From Linum tenue (lineage: Eukaryota > Streptophyta > Magnoliopsida > Malpighiales > Linaceae), in assembly GCA_946122785.1 (NCBI GenBank), contig CAMGYJ010000004.1:23135684-23199683 (forward strand): 64,000 nucleotides of DNA, read 5' to 3'. The position numbers were made by a program, and so were the translations under genes. Positions 43,934-55,444 of this stretch are shown here, piece after piece (the stretch's first letter is position 1; each line of letters begins with the position of its first letter). The notes beneath the pieces are model-generated. The model made no database searches. It worked only from the letters and a program-made list of their open reading frames with translations, and was not told where the DNA came from.

Positions 43934-45617
43934 TCAATGCACTTATTGATGTGCATGATGGAAAGTTGATTATGAGGGCTGGGGGTGAGCAAATCACCTT
44001 CTTTGTTTCTAATAATCTGAAACACCCCCAACTCCATGATGATCTAGACACTAATGTGATGTTATTGCTGATTTTGAGACCGCACTCGCCATCACTAGTG
44101 TGGGTACTGACGATTTCCTCGAGCATTGTTGACTCGCTCTAACCGTCACTCTAGAAAATGGCCAAGTGTAACCACTTCCTAAAACGTAGTATAGCGGGTT
44201 TGGGTTTTAATGTCAACCCGGGTCCTAGATGTGATGACTACTCAGTGAATTCTTATTATCTAGCAGTGAAACTTTAGTGCAGGTTCAAGTAAGCAAACAA
44301 GCAAAGCAATTAAACGGTTGTTTTCAAGTCGAGAGAGGTCACCCAGATATGGTTCCCCCTAGACTGCAGTTAAGCCGGATTGCAATTTACCAAGTTCAAT
44401 TTCTATGATAGTTATACTGCGGGAGGTTCTTAAACAGTCTGAAGTCTCGACTAAAGGTCTCCAGACCCTCTCAATCTGAGTTTCCAGCGGGCGACTAACC
44501 TCCACCGGAGTAAACAGATTGAGGTCCTAACATACAAATCTAGGGTTCTCCATACCCAGATGAATGAGGAAGTTACTCCATGGAGAGAGAAGCAAAAGCA
44601 AGCTCAGATGCAGAAATCATGCTGTGAAGGATGGGAATATGCTCCTGATCGTCAATCGGCACTTCTCCAAGTGTGAGCTGAGCTCCAATGGTGATGAAGA
44701 TCAAGCTAGGGCACTTGGGAACTCTGGTTCGTCGCTTTCTTTCTCTAAAACTTGGAACCCCTCTATTTTGGCCTTTTTTTCCCTTAAGAAGCTGTCTGTC
44801 GCGATCCCCGGTCGAAATACCCTGTCGGGTATTTTAGGTGGCGACTGGGTATATTCAAAACGCACGTTTGAGGAACAGGGGAAAATCCCCGGTCTGGCCC
44901 ATGAATCCCCGACCGGGGATTTCTGCTCACTGCCCGGGCCCCCTTCTGCTTCTCAGAGACGCCCGAAGCCACAAATCCCAGTCTGCTCCAAATAATACCC
45001 GGTCGGGTATTTGAGCCTATGACCGGGTATTTTTCTCCTCCAGCACACTTCGACCCAACTTTGCTCCTTTCGACCCGAAACTCTTTTCTTCGCCTCGATG
45101 CCAACGCTAAGTCCTGAAATATGACATAAACGCACAACCTAGCGTGAAATCGGCTTAAAACACGAGAATCAACATCTCAAACGGCTCAAGAATAGGGGTA
45201 AAAACATGTGTAATTAATGGTCTATCAAATTCCCCCACACTTAACCGTTTGCTTGTCCTCAAGCAAACCTAACTCAAATCAATGCAACTCTCCAGACCTC
45301 TATAGCAACAAACAACCCCGATCGTAGGTAGAGGATTTCCTAGATCATATAGCAGCTTACGAGGTCAACTGGTCTTCTAAGACGTTCCCTATCTCTCTCA
45401 ATGCGAGTTCTAGGCTCATGCCAGGATCATGAGAAGAAGTAGAAGTAAGACAGTCAGTTCATGGACAAAGGGACTCACAACATTCACAACCAAGGACTCG
45501 ATGTACCGGGGTGCTCTTTCACTTCATTTCACCATTGGAACCCTTTTTTGCACTTTCATTTACATTTCTCTTGTTTTTTTTCTTTCACTTAGCAGGGGTT
45601 CCAACTTCAGTCTTTTG
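43934..45617. repeat. Duplicated copy of the Athila A/B junction
   Basis: This stretch repeats 47588-49499 in the same order: the end of Athila A protease (43934-44129), the whole 3' LTR of Athila B (44130-45227, minus orientation) and 390 bp of B interior (45228-45617). The LTR sits at the same target position (…cattgt|TGACTCGC). Compared with the right copy, the LTR lacks about 230-250 bp after 'gaggtc' (near 44529). At 45617 ('cagtcttttg') it changes without warning into Athila A gag. This is best explained by a tandem duplication followed by deletion. Confidence 0.75.
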
Positions 45618-46600
45618 GAAAAAATGAGAGCTCATCGATGGGATCAAGATAAATGGGGTCCCAGCCGATGCCATCAAGCTGAAGTACTTCCCATTCACTC
45701 TGGAGGGGCAAGCCAAGGAGTGGCTGGACACTCGGCCTCCAGGATCGATCACCACGTTCGCCAACCTAGCGGACAAGTTCCTCACCCGTTATCATCCTCC
45801 GTCCAAGATGGCGGACTTGCAGAAGCAGATCACCCACTTTGCCCAGGAGGAAGATGAAACCATTCGGGATGCTTGGTAAAGATACACCAGTCTTTTCGTG
45901 AAGTGTCACAATCATGGGTTCAATGACGCCTTCAACGTGGTCACTTTCTACCACGCCCTCTTCCTAGAAGATAAGCAGCTGATTGACTCGGTCTGCGGCG
46001 GGAACATGCTAACCAAGACCCCGCTGCATCTGAATCGACTCTTTGAAGAGATGGCGAAGCAGGGATATGATTGGGGAACTTCTAGGAGATCGAGGTGAGC
46101 ACCAGGTCGGGGTGTGCATGATGTGGCCACCCCGTCGTCTGAGTTGGTGCAGGTGGTATCTAAGCTGGTCTTAGCCATTGATCGTTCTGGAATGATTTCA
46201 GAGACAGGACAACAACAGGCGATGCACTGCCAGTGGTGCGAAAGCTCCCATCACACTGTGGAGGACTGTCAGGTGATGAGGGAGTCGAATACACCCGATG
46301 AGGGAGTCGAATAATCCCTAGGAGCAGGTGGACTTCATCGTCAATGTCAGGCGTTTCGACCCCTACAACAACACTTATAACAATGGGTGGCACCATCATC
46401 CCAACTTCTCTTGGAATGGACCTAACCCTCGACCACCAGCCTCCAAGGGACCACCAGGTTTTCAGAGGCCTCCTCACCAGCCCAGGCAAGGGCAATTCCA
46501 GTAGAAACAGCCTCTTTACCCGCCCAGACAGGGGCCAGTTCCTCCTCAGTCACAGTTGCGGCCATTTCAGCAGTCAAGTTCAGCCCCCGCAACCCTAGTA
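45618..46600 (+). pseudogene. Athila A gag, N-terminally truncated
   Basis: Read across frames, the capsid region gives 'ADAIKLKYFPFTLEGQAKEW', 'LADKFLTRYHPPSKMADLQK' and 'DKQLIDSVCGGNMLTKTPLH'. A CCHC knuckle 'CQWCESSHHTVEDC' follows near 46230, then a Gln/Pro-rich tail (46390-46590). TAA interrupts at about 45878 and TGA near 46098; other stops follow. Gag would form the particle around element RNA. Confidence 0.7.
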
Positions 46601-46929
46601 CAGAGTGATCCGATGGTCAATTTGTACGATCTAGTGGGTTCTCTGGCCACCTCCAGTGCGAATAAGTTCAGCGACATTGAGTAGTTCATGGAGAAAGCTT
46701 CAGGTAAATTCTTGGAGCTAGAAGCTGGCCAGAGAAACACGCAGGCTGTGCTGTGGGATATCCAAACCCAACTTGGGAGTGTGGCCCAGCCTGTAGCACA
46801 GAGGGCTCCGGGTACTTTACTCGGGCAGGGCATTCCCCATCCGCAGGACCCAAATGAACACTGCCAGGCCATTACTACCAGTAGTGGCAAAGTGACTGTG
46901 GATCCCCCCGTCCGGGCACGATAGGAGAG

Positions 46930-47782
46930 AGAGAGACCCCTTCTTGAGAAGTTCCAGCTAACGAAGAAGAAATGGAGAAGGAGATTGAGGTGCCTACTCC
47001 TGAGCCGCAACCAGTGGTGAAGGAGTATGTCCCTCAGCTCCCCTTTCCTACTCGGTTGCACAAAGACCGACTAGAGACTGAGTTTGTCAAATTCATGGCA
47101 ATGCTGAAGTAGGTAAACATCAGTATGCCCTTCGTGGAGGCATTATCGAAGATGCCCAAGTATGCCAAGTTCATGAAAGATCTCCTCACCGACAAGAGTA
47201 TGCTTGGGGAGCTGTCGACGGTGATGCTCAACGAGGAGTGTTCTGCCATCCTACAGAACAAGCTACCAGAGAAGCGCAAAGACCTAGGGAGTTTTACTAT
47301 CCCTTACATGATTGGTAGCTTGCATGTAGGAATGTCCTTGGCGGATTTCGGCGCTAGCATAAACGTCATGCCATATAAACTATTTAAAAAGCTAGGCCTA
47401 GGTGAACCCAGTAATACTAGGATGAGCATTCAACTTGCTGATAGATCCATTGTGCATCCTAGGGGCATTGCAGATGACTTGATAGTCGCAGTAGGGTCAT
47501 TCTCATATCCTGTTAATTTTATGATTCTTGATATAAATGAGGATGTGAGATGTGCCTTTAATACTGGGTAGACCTTTTCTCGCCACAGCCAATGCACTTA
47601 TTGATGTGAATGATGGAAAGTTGATTATGATGGCTGGGGGTGAGCAAATCAACTTCTTTGTTTCTAATAATATGAAACACCCCCAGCTCCATGATGATCT
47701 AGACTACTGTGATGTTATTGCTGATTTTGAGACCGCACTCGCCATCAAGAGTGTGGGTACTGACGATTTCCTCGAGCGTTGT
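46930..47782 (+). pseudogene. Athila A protease region
   Basis: The frame reads 'LPEKRKDLGSFTIPYMIGSL', 'GMSLADFGASINVMPYKLFK' (active site D-F-G-A-S in place of the usual D-L/T/S-G-A) and 'MILDINEDV', then after a shift 'LILGRPFLATANALIDVNDG' and 'HDDLDYCDVIADFETAL'. A stop (TAG) occurs near 47110. It breaks off at 47782, where copy B is inserted, and resumes at 59149 with 'LLLGEHALQELQLEEYL'. Confidence 0.7.
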
Positions 47783-49110
47783 TGACTCGCTCTAACCGTC
47801 ACTCTTGAAAATGGACAAGTGTAACCACTTCCTAAAGCGTAGTATAGCGGGTTTGGGTTTTAATGTCAACTCGGGTCCTAGATGTGATGACTACTCAGTG
47901 AATTCTTATTATCTAGCAGTGAAACTTTAGTGCAGGTTCAAGTAAGCAAACAAGCAAAGCAATTAAACGGTTGTTTTCAAGTCGAGAGAGGTCACCCGGA
48001 TATGGTTGCTCCTAGACTGCAGTTAAGCCGGATTGCAATTTACCAAGTTCAATTTCTATGATAGTTATACTGCGGGAGGTTCTTAAACAGCATGAAGTCT
48101 CGACTAAAGGTCTCCAGACCCTCTCAATCTGAGTCTCCAGCGGGCGACTAACCTCCACCGGAGTAAAAGATTGAGGTCTTAATGAACAAAACCTGCACTA
48201 CCGAAGTGAATTCGGTACAGAATAGTGAGTTGGCTCCTCGACTAAAGTCACCAACTCCCTACATTCAATCAAGGGTGCTCTATCAACCTAGGCAGATATT
48301 CTCTTTCTAGGTTAAAGCAGAAACAACAGGTATTTGATAAGGATTCATGCCATTCAACAAATCAGACCTCAATTGAACATAATAATATCAAAGAATCTGT
48401 ACATGGGTTCATACAACCAGACCTAACATACAAATCTAGGGTTCTCCATACCCAGATGAATGAGGAAGTTACTCCATGGAGAGAGAAGCAAAAGCAAGCT
48501 CAGATGCAAAAATCATGCTGTGAAGGATGGGAATCTGCTCCTGGTCGTCAATCGGCACTTCTCCAAGTGTGAGCTGAGCTCCAATGGTGATGAAGATCAA
48601 GCTAGGGCACTTGGGAACTCTGGTTCGTCGCTTTCTCTCTCTAGGAATCACTTTCTTTCTCTAAAACTCGGAACCCCTCTATTTTGGCCTTCTTTTCCCT
48701 TAAGAAGCTGTCTGTTGCGATCCCCGGTCGGGTATTTTGGGTGGCGACCGGGTATGTTCAAAACACACGTTTGAGGAACAGGGGAAAATCCCCGGTCTGG
48801 CCCATGAATCCCCGGCCGGGGATTTCTGCTCACTGCCCGGGCCCCCTTCTGGTTCTCAGAGACGCTCGAACCGACAAATCCCCGGTTGGGTATTTGAGCC
48901 CATGGCCGGGTATTTTTCTCCTCCAGCACACTTCGACCCAACTTTGCTCCTTTCGACCCGAAACTCGTTTCTTCGCCTTGATGCCAACGCTAAGTCCTGA
49001 AATATGACATAAACGCACAACCTAGCGTGAAATCGGCTTAAAACACGAGAATCAAAATCTCAAACGGCTCAAGAATAGGGGTAAAAACATGTGTAATTAA
49101 TGGTCTATCA
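47783..49110 (-). repeat. Athila B 3' LTR
   Basis: A 1,328-bp LTR, nearly the same as the one at 57782-59143. On the minus strand it starts TGATAGACCATTAATTACAC and ends GAGCGAGTCA. The palindrome-rich zone with 'ccccggtcgggtatt' elements lies at 48715-48920. Small indels distinguish the two LTRs, so the insertion is not very recent. Confidence 0.85.
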
Positions 49111-50346
49111 AACTCCCCCACACTTAACCGTTTGCTTGTCCCCAAGCAAACCTAACTCAAATCAATGCAAGTCTCCAGACCTCTATAGCAACAAATAACC
49201 CCGATCGTAGGTAGAGGATTTCCTAGATCATATAGCAGCTTACGAGGTCAACTGGTCTTCTAAGACGTTCCCTATCTCTCTCAATGCAAGTTCTAGACTC
49301 ACGCCAGGATCATGAGAAGAAGTAGAAGTAAGACAATCAGTTCATGGACAAAGGACTCACAACATTCACAACCAAGGACTCATTGTACCAGGGTGCTCTT
49401 TCACTTCATTTCACCGTTGGAACCCCTTTTTGCACTTTCATTTACATTTCTCTTGTTTTTTTTCTTTCACTTAGCAGGGGTTCCAACTGCAGTCTTTTGC
49501 ACGGTCGACCCTTATTAGTCGAGCAAGAGCAATTTCTGTACACCTGGCGCTCGCCAGAGTACTTCTTTTAACTCCTTTTCCTCAACTCGTGTGGAGGGTC
49601 AATGAAATTAAGGGGGGTCGGAAGCTCTATCCGTGCCCTTAAAAACACATCCTCGAGTAGGCAAAACGTTCAACGGGTGGAAGTTTTACTTGTAATGGAG
49701 ACAGCTTAGCTTCACCTCGTAGGAGTACCCCACTAAGGATCACTAAAATCTCCTCCAAAACCCGATTTTGTGCAATGAATGGTGCCGCACACGTTGGGCT
49801 TTCCCCATGTTTAAGATTTTGATGATTTCGACATGGAGGACTAACTGCCTTTCATTTCTTACATGAGCACCCTGTTCGATGCACGAGTCCACAACATAAT
49901 CCAAACAGAGTCCACATTACCACATGAATTTAACGGTCTTAGCTCCACTAATTCACAAAATCAACCGGCACAACAGAGAGCTAGATAGGAAAAATCTTAT
50001 ACTTCAACATCCTCCATAGTGCTACACTACCTCCCTAGGTTGCATATTACTATAGAGACTGTCAATTCAAAGCATACTGAGCAGGCAATTTGCATGGAAA
50101 CAAGTACTTGGAGCCCTCAAATTTGAAAAATTTGGACAGTGGACTAGGCTCCATGCACACAAACATATCTAATGCAGTCAAAAGATAAACATCCCCCCAC
50201 ATTTAAGATCGACATTGCCCTCAATGGAGAAGAGGGAAATATAAGGGGAACGATGTTACCGGTGTGCACGGACTGCAGGAGACTGGAAGCGGACCAGTCT
50301 GAGGGAAGCGGACTGGAGAGAGGACAAAAACACACAAAACATGCCA

Positions 50347-51474
50347 CTAGGGGCCTCCTAGACCGGTGAAGTCGATCTGGTTCATGAGGTTGTCGTGCCC
50401 ATCTGTCGGTGGTGGTGGTGGGGAGTGATCCCACCGGGTGGTCCAGTGGTGCTCCTCTGGTGGGTGACAAGCCTGGAGCAGGTGCTCTGAGCACTTCATC
50501 AATCGGCGGCCTCGATCTCTCTCCCGCTGGATGAGAGCACCAGTGAGTCCCATCAAGGTCTCTATGCGGTCGAGGCGCTCGTCGACAACCGTCAGCCTGA
50601 ACTGGTACTCAGCCTGGTGGGCCAAATACTGCTGGTAGAACTGGACCTGATGGTCCATGAGCGGCTGGTTCCCGAAGACCGAGCTGCTGGAACTGGAGCC
50701 CCATCTGCTGGAACAACTTCGTGAAGAAGTCCATCGACGGGCCAGAAGCCATCGACGGACCAGAAGGACCAGAGGAGGACTTGCCTCTCTCCGTCGTGGC
50801 TGAAGGTCCCCTGGTGGAGAGAGCGGGGGCTCCAGCTCATCAGCATCCATGGCCCCGCCATCATCATCATCATCGTCCGCCTCCTCCTCGCCAGAGTAGT
50901 CAGCCTCCTCCTCGTCTTCATCGAGATGCTCATCCTCCTTAGGGGGCATGGAAAGCCCATCCACCCAGGTGCGGGTGTCATCAGTGAGTCCCTGGAGGAG
51001 TGCATTGTGGAGTACATCCCGGCTGAGGGGGGTGGAGCCGCCCCGTGCAGAAGAATCCGTGATTTCCTTGAAGCTGATGTCGAAATGGCGCGCCAGACGG
51101 GTGATCAGGGGACCATAGTAGAGATGGTTGGGTTTCCCGTGGCACCATGGGTAACCAATGGTCAGCTCCCGAGGGTAGCCACCCAGCCTGAAAGTCACTG
51201 CATAGGAGTCCCGGGCCGCTTTGTTGTTGTAGTTGAAAGTGGTGTAGAACTCCCACACCAGCTCGGTGTAGGTGGGCTCCTCTATCGCCAGCAGTGTCCG
51301 CCAATCGCGGTGGCTAATGGTGGCGGTGAGCTCCTGTATGCAGTGGAGCTGCTCGAATACTGCCAACTCCAGATGGTGGTGGCGCTCCAATCTCCCGCGA
51401 GTCACCTTGCGGAACTGGTCCGCGTAATCCGGGTGCAGGCGCAGGTCTTGCACAAACGGATGGTCAAGTGACAT
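50347..51474 (-). CDS. Athila B downstream open frame (env-like position), intact
   Basis: A 375-codon frame without interruption, starting 'MSLDHPFVQDLRLHPDYADQ'. It contains 'DWRTLLAIEEPTYTELVWEF', 'YAVTFRLGGYPRELTIGYPW' and 'YYGPLITRLARHFDISFKEI', then a very acidic linker (DEDEEEADYSGEEEADDDDD) and a C-terminal helix ('FYQQYLAHQAEYQFRLTVVD'). The 'PTY.EL..EF' and 'FRLGG' phrases match the variable protein of plant Athila elements (ATHILA ORF1-type), which follows pol where retroviruses have env. I see no signal peptide or membrane segment, so an envelope role is not supported by this sequence. Alternative: a nuclear or RNA-binding accessory protein. It is the only long protein of copy B free of stops. 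Confidence 0.6.
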   Translation of the reverse strand: MSLDHPFVQDLRLHPDYADQFRKVTRGRLERHHHLELAVFEQLHCIQELTATISHRDWRTLLAIEEPTYTELVWEFYTTFNYNNKAARDSYAVTFRLGGYPRELTIGYPWCHGKPNHLYYGPLITRLARHFDISFKEITDSSARGGSTPLSRDVLHNALLQGLTDDTRTWVDGLSMPPKEDEHLDEDEEEADYSGEEEADDDDDDGGAMDADELEPPLSPPGDLQPRRREASPPLVLLVRRWLLARRWTSSRSCSSRWGSSSSSSVFGNQPLMDHQVQFYQQYLAHQAEYQFRLTVVDERLDRIETLMGLTGALIQRERDRGRRLMKCSEHLLQACHPPEEHHWTTRWDHSPPPPPTDGHDNLMNQIDFTGLGGP

Positions 51475-52118
51475 GCTCCTGCAAAATCAACAAACCAAAG
51501 GTGGAGCCAAGAAAAAAACTTGTCAGGACCAACAGTATGGGTTCATCACTTCCCCCACACTTAAGGACCACCTAGGCTAACAGTTAAAGCACAACCGGTT
51601 GAATCGCAAGCAACTCAACCGGAATCAAGGCAAGAACAACAGAACCAACCACATCAATCACACGGGCAGCATACACGCCATAGATATAACCATTCATACT
51701 CAAAGCATCCCTCACCCTATTCTAACTCAAGCATGCAAACACAGTTCTCGGTCCTACAATCTACAGTTCGATTTTCCAGGAAAATAGCAGGTAACAAGAA
51801 ACACACCAGGAAACTCAAGTAGAACTATAGCTAAGGCTCCAAAAATGGGTGAGCGACGCGAGAAGGGGGCCAAAAATGACCTAGAAGGCTCGCCGGAAAA
51901 TGGTCGGAAAGTCGCCGAAAAACCGCCGGGAAGTCGCCGGAAAAATGACCGGCGACGGAGGGCGGTGGTCGGCGGCAGCGGCAGGTGGCTGGCGGTCGGT
52001 GGCGGCTAAGCTTGGCCGGCGGTGACCAAGGGAGGAGAGAGGGCAGAGGTTTTGAAGGAGGAGGAGAGGGAAAATTTGGAAAAAATGAGGCTAGAGAGAG
52101 AAAACTGACCGGGGGTTT

Positions 52119-52450
52119 GCTTATATAGTAAAAATCCCCGGTCGGGGCTCAAAAATACCCGGTCGGGTATTGTGAGTCCACGACCGGGGGTTTGGCAAAC
52201 GTAGCGTTTTGTGTGCGAGGGAATCCCCAGCCTCGAGCCAAAAATACCCGGTCGGGTATTTTTGGGGCAAGGTTGGGGATCCTGGAATGCTGCGTGTCAA
52301 GGCAGGAAAATCCCCGGCCTCGAGCGAAAAATACCCGGTCGGGTCTTTTTGGGTCGAGGTCGGGGATTTGCCCTTTGGGCGCCCCGGAAGGCAGAAGGGG
52401 TCCCGGTCACGAGCCAAAAATACCCGGTCGGGTATTTTGGCTCACGACCG
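52119..52450 (-). promoter_or_regulatory. Palindrome array and TATA box: candidate internal promoter of Athila B
   Basis: Four copies of AATACCCGGTCGGGTATT (52154, 52243, 52330 with one change, 52419) are spaced about 87-89 bp apart, with 'ccccgg(t/c)c' half sites between. On the minus strand they end right before TATATAAG (52127-52120), then a CT-rich leader, and the open frame 51474-50347 follows about 650 bp downstream. The same palindrome occurs in the LTR of this element ahead of its transcription region. Confidence 0.5.
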
Positions 52451-52679
52451 ATTATTTTACCCTTCCGGCCAAAATGCTCATTCTCTCAAATTTTCAACCT
52501 CCCCAGCACGAAAACACCAAACCGAGACATAACCACGACCGAACTTCAACACAGACATGCAACTGACTCAACACGACACAAAAACACAGAAAAAAGGGAA
52601 AAAGAAATGCAAACCATGGTGGGGTTGCCTCCCCACAAGCGCTTATTTACCGTCTTTTAGCTGGACGCCCATGGCGGAA

Positions 52680-53975
52680 CTAAGGGTCCGCGAGTTCCAC
52701 TACCAACTCCGCACGTTCGACCTCGTCCCCCAAGTAGAGCTTGAGACGATGGCCATTGACTGTAAACGGTTCAGTTTGCAGGTTGGCAATCTCAATCGTG
52801 CCATACGGGAACACCTGCGTGAACGTGAATGGTCCAGACCACCGGGAACTGAGTTTTCCGGGAAAGAGCTTCAGGCGAGTGTTATAAAGGAGAACTCGAT
52901 CACCAACCTGGAACTCTTTCGGACCCCGCAACCGTGCATCATGCAAACGCTTAGTGCGCTCCTTGTACAGCTTGGTGTTCTCATAGGCGTGGTAACGCCA
53001 CTCCTCCAGCTCCAGCATCTGCATTTTGCGCTCAACACCTACAACACTAACATCCAAGTTGAGCAGCTTAAGGGCCCAAAAGGCCTTGTGCTCTAGCTCC
53101 ACGGGCAAATGGCATGCCTTTCCATAGACAAGCCGGTAAGGTGAAGTACCAATGGGTGTCTTGATGTTAGTGCGATATGCCTAGAGAGCATCATCGAGCT
53201 TGGTGGACCAATCCTTGCGGGACTGATCCACTGTCTTTTCCAGGATACGCTTGAGCTCCCGGTTCATCAGCTTGGCCTAGCCACTGGTTTGAGGGTGATA
53301 GGCCACGGACACCTTGTGAGTCACCCCATAGCAAGACAATAACTTATCAAATTGGCCCTGGAAATGGGTTCCTCGATCGCTTATGATAGCTCTAGGTGTC
53401 CCGAACCGGGAGAATAGCTGCTTCAGAAAACCACAAACACGTCTATCATCATTAGTGGGCAAAGCTTGCGCCTCAGCCCACCTAGAGAAGTAGTCAACAG
53501 CAACCAGGATATAGGTATTGCCAAAAGATGGAGGGAAGGGGCCCATGAAGTCGATACCCCAGACATAAAAAATTTCACAGGTTATAAACACATTCTGGGG
53601 CATCTCATCACGGGCAGAGATGTTACCTAACCTCTGGCATCGGTCGCACCTGCGTGCGAAGGCGTTTGCATCCTTGAATAGCGTGGGCCAGTAAAAGCCC
53701 GATTGGAGTACCTTCCGCGCCGTTCGGTTTCCTCCATGGTGACCACCAGTAGGTCCTTCAAGACAGTGAGATAAAATGCCCTCCATCTCACTCTCCATAA
53801 CATAGCGACGGATGATCCCGTCGGTTTCGATCCGAAAGAGATGAGGGTCATCCCAGAAGTAATGCTTTAGGTCGGAGAAGAACTTCCTCTTGGTGTGAGT
53901 TGTCATCCCCTTGGGCAGCTGCTGGCCCACCAGATAGTTCGCAAAATTGGAGTACCAAGGGGTGACACTCTCCAC
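52680..53975 (-). pseudogene. Athila B integrase, two stops, catalytic Glu lost
   Basis: Zinc-binding part 'HCLEGPTGGHHGG...CDRC', core 'WGIDFMGPFPPSFGNTYI' (first Asp), 'GTPRAIISDRGTHFQ' (second Asp), then 'VAYHPQTSG*AKLMNREL'. A TAG stands after TSG, and the position of the catalytic Glu is Lys (AAG). A second stop follows in 'DAL*AYR' near 53180. The C-terminal part 53108-52680 is open ('[20 protein letters not shown]', '[20 protein letters not shown]', '[12 protein letters not shown]'). No chromodomain. Confidence 0.8.
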
Positions 53976-54222
53976 CAGTTACATCATCATCAGTCTCTCA
54001 TATGAAAAGGAGTCGTTGATCTCCTCCTCGAGGTTGTCCGCATGGGGTGCGTCCAACCGGGAGAGGTGATCAGCTGCAACATTCTCCGCTCCCTTCTTGT
54101 CCCGAATCTCGATGTCGAACTCCTGCAATAATAAGATTTATCGTATGAGCCTAGGCTTGGCATCGACCTTGCTCATCAGTTATCGAATCGCGGAGTGATC
54201 TGTATACACGGTCACATGAGAC

Positions 54223-54300
54223 AAGGGGGCATCCTTCTCAAGAAGCTTAGTCATGCATCAGTGAACTGGAAGGGGGCATCCTTCTCAAGAAGCTTAGTCA
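54223..54300. repeat. 31-bp direct repeat at the deleted RNase H of Athila B
   Basis: The sequence 'aagggggcatccttctcaag' + 'aagcttagtca' occurs at 54223-54253 and 54270-54300. It encodes 'LTKLLEKDAP' on the minus strand. After the second coding copy the sequence jumps to 'VTVYTDHSAI', the end of RNase H, so roughly 90 residues are missing. Repeat plus deletion suggests strand transfer during reverse transcription. Confidence 0.7.
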
Positions 54301-55444
54301 GGGGCAGGGCGATCTTCGAGAAATCCTTGATGAACCGCCTGTAGAACCCTGCATGGCCTAAAAAGCTCCGGATCCCCTTAACAGATGTAGGAGGAGTCAG
54401 CTTGCTGATAGTCTCAATCTTTGCTCTGTCCACCTCAATCCCCATCTTGGAGATCTTATGCCCCAGAACTATGCCTTCGCGAACCATGAAGTGACACTTC
54501 TCCCAACTCAGTGCCAGGTTCGTTTCTTCACACCGTTTAAGGACGAGTTCCAGGTTATGGAGACAGTGAGAGAATGAGTCTCCATAAACCGAAAAATCGT
54601 CCATAAACACCTCCATAATCTCGCCGACCAGACGGTCAAAGATGGCGAGCATGCATCACTGAAAAGTGGCCGGGGCATTGCGTAGCCCAGATGGGATCCT
54701 CCGGTAGGCAAATGTGCCAAAGGGGCAGGTGAAAGTGGTCTTCGCCTGGTCCTCCGGTGCAATGGGGATCTGGAAGTACCCGGACATCCCATCGAAGAAA
54801 CAGTAGAACTCGTGCCCCGCTAGTCTCTCCAGCATCTGATCAATAAACGGCAGCGGGAAGTGGTCCTTCCGAGTGGCGTCGTTGAGACGCCGATAATCAA
54901 TGCAAACACGATACCCAGTCATCGTGCGCATCGGGATGAGCTCATTCCTCTCTTTCGGCACCACAATCATCCCACCCTTTTTGGGTACCACCTGGGTGGG
55001 ACTGACCCACTCGCTGTCGAAAATGGCGAAGATGATCCCCACGTCCATCAGCTTCACGATCTCCGCCCGAACCACGGCCTCCAGGTTCGGTGTCAGTCTT
55101 TTCTGCGGCTGTCTCACTGGCTGCATCTCATCCTCCAGCAGTATCCGGTGGGAGCAAAAGGAGGGGCTGATCCCCCGGATATCTGTGATCTTCCACGCTA
55201 GAGCTCGCTCGTACTACTTAAGCAAGGCCACCAGTATGTCCTTCTGCTCGGGTGTGAGGGTCGAGCTGATGATGACTGGCAGCTTATTCCCCTCCCGGAG
55301 AAATGCATACTCCAAATGAGGAGGGAGGGGCTTTAGCTCCAGCTCTGGTGGTTCCTCCAAAGAGGTAGTGATGCGGGGTGAGGATAAGATCGGTTTGAAC
55401 AGCCTGTCGCCCTCCAGGAATGGGCCACTCTCTTGCGCGGCCAA
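54251..55444 (-). pseudogene. Athila B reverse transcriptase with two stops
   Basis: Segments: 55444-55214 linker; 55126-54656 with 'VSPTQVVPKKGG', 'YRVCIDYRRLNDATRKDHFP', 'YCFFDGMSGYFQIPIAPEDQ' (first catalytic Asp) and 'FTCPFGTFAYRRIPSGL'; a TGA; then 54652-54251 with 'EVFMDDFSVYG' (catalytic Asp pair) and 'LGHAGFYRRFIKDFSKIALP'. Apart from two stops (55213, 54655) the polymerase core is well kept. The RNase H that should follow is mostly deleted (see 54223-54300). Confidence 0.8.

Noticed and set aside
43934..45227. Left Athila LTR read as 5' LTR of copy A
   Set aside because: Its orientation is opposite to copy A gag, and it is flanked by the same protease piece as the B 3' LTR, so it is a duplicate of the B junction.
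50721..51471. Plus-strand open frames opposite the Athila B downstream protein
   Set aside because: They mirror the GC-rich coding strand and have no recognisable domain.
52131..52450. Regularly spaced palindromes in Athila B as a CRISPR-like array
   Set aside because: Plant retrotransposon context, spacers related to each other, and the same palindrome occurs in the LTR.
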